Source of the DNA: Cryptococcus deneoformans JEC21
Lineage: Eukaryota; Basidiomycota; Tremellomycetes; Tremellales; Cryptococcaceae
Reading direction: 5' to 3'
Assembly (NCBI RefSeq): GCF_000091045.1
Contig: NC_006670.1
Coordinates: 1,849,201-1,913,200, forward strand
Length of the DNA: 64,000 nucleotides
The notes beneath the pieces were generated by a model. The model was not told the origin of the DNA and made no database searches. It was given only the letters and a program-made list of their open reading frames with translations. This document shows, piece by piece, positions 59,308-64,000 of this stretch. Both the position numbers and the translations under genes were made by a program. Position 1 is the first letter of the stretch, and each line of letters begins with the position of its first letter.

Positions 59308-59660
59308 AATAGTACTTTAGCATTGATAGGAATCTAAGAGCATTCCTTCGACATACCTTGGTAAAATGGGAGTTCCTTACGCTTCACCAATAGTCTTTCT
59401 GCTTCCCTTCTTCTTGCTTCAGCGCCGTCCTTCTTCCCCTTGCCCAAATCTCCATTCGCCTGGCCAATCTTTCGCTTCTTTGGGCTTTTCGGTGAATATA
59501 CCCCATTGACATCGAGATTGTTGACCTTCTTCTTCTTTTTTTCGGCTTTAGGTGTGGATTCAGCTTCGTCCTCATCTGAAGAGTCATTGAAATTTGACAC
59601 CCTAGGCTGAGGCTTAACGGAGCTCGGTAGTTGGCTGCTAGTGCTTGCGGCTACAGTCAT
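56824..59660 (-). CDS. DEAH-box RNA helicase (DHX33/Prh1-like)
   Basis: The first Met is at 59658-59660 (MTVAASTSSQLPSSVKPQP), followed by acidic and Lys-rich stretches (KAEKKKKKVNNLDVNGV). RecA1 has GETGCGKSTQLPQLL, ITQPRRLPAIALANRVSQE, DVVIIDEAHERTLNTDFLCG and VIMSATLD. RecA2 has GDVLVFMPGSEEIE, VIVATNIAETSMTIPGVAFV and QRTGRAGRE. The HA2 part contains TPLGLQMLRFPLDPPHARIL and ALKVREQLRELSERLG, and the OB-fold tail has IHPSSVL and FARAKAGT-like WFAKAGTSVAAPVGKGNL. DHX33-type helicases are linked to rRNA synthesis and mRNA translation; the substrate is not known from sequence. A GTTGGT donor is needed for one short intron. The frame is open upstream of the chosen ATG. Confidence 0.88.
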
Positions 59661-60027
59661 GTCGATGATTTGTAATTTTTTGGACGCTGCCAAGGCTTCT
59701 GTACGGTGTTTTAATGCCAGAAATCCGAGTTGGCAGATTTTGTCGACAGTAATAGTTTGTGCCTATGTCACGGCGGGAGTTACTGACAACAACTGAAGAG
59801 GTCTGCAGAATTTGTTGTTGTTGATTATTATTTATTTTGGCTCGGTCTGCACCGAAATTATTTTCCGGCCCATTTATTTTTGTGCCACCGGACGATTATG
59901 TATGTTTGGATTGCTTTGCCATATCGATAAATTATTCGTTCAAAGCGCAAAGATTGAATATGGCGGCATGGCAAACAACAAGGGAAGCTAACTACATGCA
60001 TATATGCATCTCCTACTAGCACTACTG
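59661..60027. promoter_or_regulatory. Intergenic region upstream of DEAH helicase
   Basis: About 370 bp between two minus-strand genes, with the helicase promoter and the MRP51 3' end. A reading frame continuous with the helicase extends to about 59765 behind a CATAG acceptor. Confidence 0.45.
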
Positions 60028-60163
60028 TCACTCAGGCTGCGACTTCTTAAACCTCTCTAGCAACCTTTGTACGCTCTGCAAAGAGTCTTTCCTGCCCTGC
60101 TTCGCCGCCGCTTTTCCAGCATCCTGTTTTCTTTGGAGTTCTTCTAAATAAGCCCTTCCATTT

Positions 60164-60198
<35 letters not shown>

Positions 60199-60496
60199 AC
60201 TGGGTCGCGCTGTCGCCGGCTTTTCAGCATTCACAAGCCACTCTCTGCTTCCAATTTCCATCCCGTCCTCCGGCGAGTTCGACAAATGCAAGTCAAACCG
60301 CACGGTGTTGAGCGGACCTGTCAAAGCCGCACCACCACTTCTCCACTTTCTCGTCCACCTTACACCCGCACCACTCTCAGCCAGGGCCAAAACAGTGGGA
60401 GGTGACCTGATCTGAGCATGACTGGGCTTAAATGTGCCTCTTCCTTCTGTTAACTTCTGACGAGTAAAGTCGACACCAATGATAGAGTCATTGGGT

Positions 60497-60534
<38 letters not shown>

Positions 60535-60550
60535 CGTAATACCGCCCAAA

Positions 60551-60591
<41 letters not shown>

Positions 60592-60655
60592 CGAGGTGAT
60601 ACTGTCTTGGGCAGCGTCATGCCTAGAAATGGTGTTAAGAGTATGGCCGGGAAGA

Positions 60656-60687
<32 letters not shown>

Positions 60688-60949
60688 GGGAAGGTTGGCG
60701 TAGGTAAGACCGTGGAGTTGGTGAGGTCTAGAAAGGATTCTTGTGGAGGATGGGAAACTTCGCTCCGCTGAGGAGATGGCGCTTTCAAGGGAAGGTACAG
60801 CGTCTCCAGGGAGCTTGTCGGACGTTGACAGATGGATAAGGGTGTTGTCCTCAGGATGGACGAGCGTTTGTCGTGTAGACTCTGGCATCTGTTCTAGACG
60901 CTGTTGCAAGAACTGCTTCCTCTCCGCCCGAATGCGCTCGAGGTACTTC

Positions 60950-60993
<44 letters not shown>

Positions 60994-61075
60994 TTTCTTT
61001 CCCAACAAAGGCTCAACCATGCTCTCACTGATGCTGAAGGGTGAGGTAGCTCTGGTCGCATAGTGGGTCTTTCTT

Positions 61076-61107
<32 letters not shown>

Positions 61108-61174
61108 GCTACCCCAAGCTTGGATGAACCTCGCTTCTCGTTCGGCTGAACGCCAGTCACAATCGAAGCCGGGC

Positions 61175-61212
<38 letters not shown>

Positions 61213-61213
61213 T

Positions 61214-61269
<56 letters not shown>

Positions 61270-61356
61270 AGGAGTGGTGGTGTAGATACGGGAGATGAGA
61301 GGGTCGTAGGTAGCAATGTTTGCCCTACGAAGAAGCTGAGGGAAGGGAGAGGACAT
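60028..61356 (-). CDS. MRP51: Mitochondrial small-subunit ribosomal protein MRP51 (bS1m-like)
   Basis: A single open frame of 442 residues from ATG 61354-61356: MSSPFPQLLRRANIATYDPL, then TTTPSSQSRHSDWGLKFSIH, KGPRYIKFNSLDSGPGFDCD and EARFIQAWGSGKIRWSPEQK. This N-terminal block is the Mrp51 family signature (yeast Mrp51 supports translation of COX2/COX3 mRNAs). The rest is variable, with EEDFEKYLERIRAERKQFLQ and a basic C-terminus (RKDSLQSVQRLLERFKKSQP). The gene has no intron, unusual here, where most neighbours have three to twelve. Assignment rests on the N-terminal motif pattern. Confidence 0.88.
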
Positions 61357-61614
61357 GATGTCTGCGACTAGTCAGCGTTTGTGTAACTAGCAGCCAATAC
61401 ACGCACCAGGGAAGGACAACCTGAGCGAGAAAACGTGAAGGAAAAGATGTTGCTGATTTTATGTTTTTGCAGTTGTCGCCAACGGTGAAGGTCCATTTCG
61501 ATTTCGAAACCACCTGGGAGAAAATTACAAAACCCTCGCGGAAATATTCCTCTTCCAAACTCTCCGCCGCCGCCTTTAAAAATCTCATCGCTCTTTTCTT
61601 TCTCTTCTTTTTCC

Positions 61615-61664
<50 letters not shown>

Positions 61665-61775
61665 CTGCTGATTCGTCGGTCTGGGTCGAGTGAGCTAACA
61701 CGATCGTTTTGGGGCCAGACAGGACGTTGTGAACAAATGTGTACTCTCTCTGACTCTTTCGGGAGAAGGGGAGGG

Positions 61776-61854
<79 letters not shown>

Positions 61855-62222
61855 CATCTCTTAAGCGCTTGAATGCATCTACCTGTGTATCTTTTGAAAT
61901 TCGTCGACGGGTCAAAAGACTCGCAATGTGGTGGTCAAGCAATAGCTATCTTTTTTTGAGGACAGCATTCATACAGCACGCACGACTGAGAGGAGGGGGC
62001 CGTCATCTAGCCACTTGATGCATTGCATTCCCACTTTTGCTTTTTGCTAAGTTCATAATCGTACAAACATATGCATGGCCATAGATTCTGACACTCCTAT
62101 TAAATCCACTCTAGACTTAAAAAAGAAACCTAAAATTCGGCGATTTATCAACTTCCGGTTGTTGATTATTGTCCCAACCTGCCTCCTGCCGAAAACATCA
62201 CCACCATATACCAAGTAAATCC
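61357..62222. other. Intergenic region, no gene supported
   Basis: About 870 bp between two minus-strand genes. A plus-strand frame of 114 codons (61461-61805, MFLQLSPTVKVHFDFETTW...) overlaps the MRP51 leader and has no recognisable domain. It likely includes the MRP51 promoter and the transporter 3' UTR. Confidence 0.45.
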
Positions 62223-62307
62223 TTAGTAGACATACTCGAAGCTATGATTGAATTAGCGAATATTTTTACACAATCTCAAGCTGGTTACTCACTTGGGGTT
62301 CTGCTTG

Positions 62308-62339
<32 letters not shown>

Positions 62340-63982
62340 ATCTTCCTCGGTGACGCCACCCCTGCTCTCCCTGAGCTTCTCCTTCTTCTTGTTCTCCCAA
62401 ATGAAGGCGTATCGGAAAGCGAAGAAGAGGATGAATTCCAGGCAGTTGCAAACGAGAATAGAACCAATACCAAGGGTGTATTTGGGTGCTTGCTCAGACT
62501 TGTAGAACTGTCCAGGGGTCAGTATTTATTGACCTGCTTATAAAAATTGTGAATGGTACTCACGAATGGACCGGCAATGTTACCAACACAAGCTCCCAGC
62601 CAGATAATACCAGATACAATCATCTTCTTACTCTGACCACCAGTGTTGGAAGTGATAAGGGAAAGTGAGAGCACAAAGGACGCTTGGTATGAACCGGTAA
62701 GGTAGCTTGATGATGGCATGGATCAGCCCTCGTAATCCCCCTCTTCAATGACAGAAAACACTTACAAGCAGATCAACCTTCCAACGTAAGCATCAGTGGG
62801 AGCCAACAAGAAACCAAGAGCACCGGCAATGGTGGGCAGCATGAATAATGCGCAGACATAAGTTCGAGAGTTCTTGGGGAGACGACCGTTGATAATGGCA
62901 CCGGCACCGATCCAAATCATGATCAGAACGCCTTGAGGGATACCAAGAAGAGCGGTGTGAAGAGTGTCTACCAACAGGAGTTATGAGTCACGTTTCTGCC
63001 AGAGTAATCTGATCCGACTCACCGAAGCCAAGTCCCTGGATGACAAGAGTGGAGAAGTTGCTAATACCTCCATTGGGGATGTTACCTGTAAATGAGCAAG
63101 TCAATTACGGAGTTCCATTGTGGGGCTGACGGAAAACATACCAAGCAATCCTAACAAGAAGAACATGTACTACACAAGAACGTTAGAACCGGTCACCTTT
63201 TTCCTTTCAAGCGACCTACAGTCTTGTAATCGACCAATGCTTCCACAATCTGGTCCCATCTAATTGTCTTGCTTTCAATGCCAGTCTGGTTCTTCCTCAT
63301 TCTCGCGATCATCAACACTCTCTCGTCTCGCGAGAAGCCACGGAAAGACACTGGAGAGTTTGGAAGGTAGAGGGCGAGACAGATGGCCCAGAAGGAACAG
63401 ACAGCACCGACAATGAGGAACTCGTAGCGCCATGTCGCGAGCGCACCGTTAATTTGACCTACGGCCCAAAGTCAGTGAAAAAAACTTCCACTTCCAAAGA
63501 GAGATGCGGGCTTACCAATACCGTAGCCGATGAGACCGCCACCAGCAACACCAAGGCCGTTGAACGCATACCAGGATGAAATCCTTGAAGGTTGCTCTTC
63601 CCTCGTGTAATACATGGAGGTGATCAACATGAAACTGCGAGTGTCATTTAGTCTCCAACCTTGACAGCTTAACATTTGACACTCACCAAGGATCAGCAAT
63701 AGCCTCCGCAGCTCCAGAAATAACTCGCAGGGCAGCAATGGTCGCATAGTTCTTCGACGCCGCTTGGCACATGAGGAAAGCACCCCATAAGAAGATGTTG
63801 AATGCCAGGTAGTAAGCTGGTGGGGAACGCTGAAGCAAGAGGTTCGATGGGATAGCCCAACCGAGCCACCCAAAGTAGAAAATACTTGAGAGCCACGAGT
63901 ACTTGGACCCCGCCAGGTTAAGGTCTTCCTTGATACCAAAAATTGCAGCGTACGACAATGTGGTCTTGTCCACATACTGCAA
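62223..63982 (-). CDS. MFS transporter, allantoate permease (DAL5) family, 5' end beyond window
   Basis: The gene runs off the right edge; the first exon visible begins after a TTTTGCAG acceptor at about 63978 with YVDKTTLSYAAIFGIKEDL. Major facilitator segments follow: YSWLSSIFYFGWLGWAIPSN, YYLAFNIFLWGAFLMCQAAS, TIAALRVISGAAEAIADP, FMLITSMYYTREEQPSRISS, AFNGLGVAGGGLIGYGIG and YEFLIVGAVCSFWAICLALY. The second half has YMFFLLGLLGNIPNGGISNF and IWIGAGAIINGRLPKNSRTY, then GIIWLGACVGNIAGPFFYKS and EFILFFAFRYAFIWENKKKE. It ends NPNFEYVY at a stop of 62223-62225. DAL5-family members take up allantoate, nicotinate or similar anionic organic compounds; the substrate is not determinable here. At least eight exons. 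Confidence 0.9.
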
Positions 63983-64000
63983 AATAGCCAGCGTATCAGC

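Overview
The window is a gene-dense, intron-rich fungal nuclear segment. Introns are short (about 45-90 nt), with GTNNGT donors and CTGAC/CTAAC-like branch sites. Several genes are recognisable as basidiomycete orthologues. A GT69 capsule mannosyltransferase of the CAP59 type lies tail to tail with the mitochondrial ribosomal protein L27 gene. That linkage is known from Cryptococcus, so I place the window in the Cryptococcus neoformans/gattii complex or a close tremellalean relative. I see no transposon, CRISPR array, rRNA, confident tRNA, centromere or telomere.

Layout, left to right. 1-2973 (-): secreted DUF1996 plus multi-WSC protein, cut by the left edge. 4742-6760 (+): purine enzyme ADE16/17. 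7157-9280 (-) and 10959-13118 (+): a divergent pair, an SGNH-fold type II membrane protein of the 'capsular associated' type and a GT61 glycosyltransferase, with a 26-bp tandem repeat between them. 13774-14706 (-): ribosomal protein eL31. 15435-19503 (-): a roughly 1,300-residue coiled-coil protein of unknown function. 20256-21997 (-): RVB2. 22265-23765 (+): NOP13-like RNA-binding protein. 23964-25019 (-): SYM1/Mpv17. 25751-27796 (-): glutamine synthetase-like enzyme. 28126-29663 (+): uracil-DNA glycosylase. 29825-31319 (-): splicing factor SLT11/RBM22. 31769-32256 (+): DUF427. 32461-33300 (-): bZIP factor. 33770-35127 (-): splicing factor SPP2. 35352-37037 (+): V-ATPase subunit H. 37293-38492 (+): phosducin-like protein. 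39080-39521 (-) and 39866-40709 (+): a tiny membrane protein and cytochrome c, head to head. 42056-43718 (+): CUE-domain protein. 43983-46807 (-): CAF-1 subunit CAC2. 47237-49798 (-): ribosome-biogenesis AAA ATPase RIX7. 50015-51496 (+): RAD51. 52103-54070 (+): CAP59. 54304-55014 (-): MRPL27. 55262-56658 (+): unknown protein. 56824-59660 (-): DEAH helicase. 60028-61356 (-): mitoribosomal MRP51. 62223 to the right edge (-): allantoate-permease-type transporter.

Most genes are housekeeping (ribosome biogenesis, splicing, DNA repair, chromatin assembly, respiration). Three entries concern the cell surface or capsule: the WSC protein, the SGNH/GT61 pair and CAP59. I found no clear new multi-gene system. 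The points most worth checking are the SGNH/GT61 divergent pair, very small exons (3, 9, 18 and 21 nt) in several genes, an intron that cuts the bZIP basic region with a competing acceptor, C-rich tandem repeats in the CAP59 leader, and two sizeable proteins I cannot assign.

Exon joins were worked out by eye from splice consensus and protein continuity. CDS coordinates give the outer limits (start codon to stop codon) and include introns.
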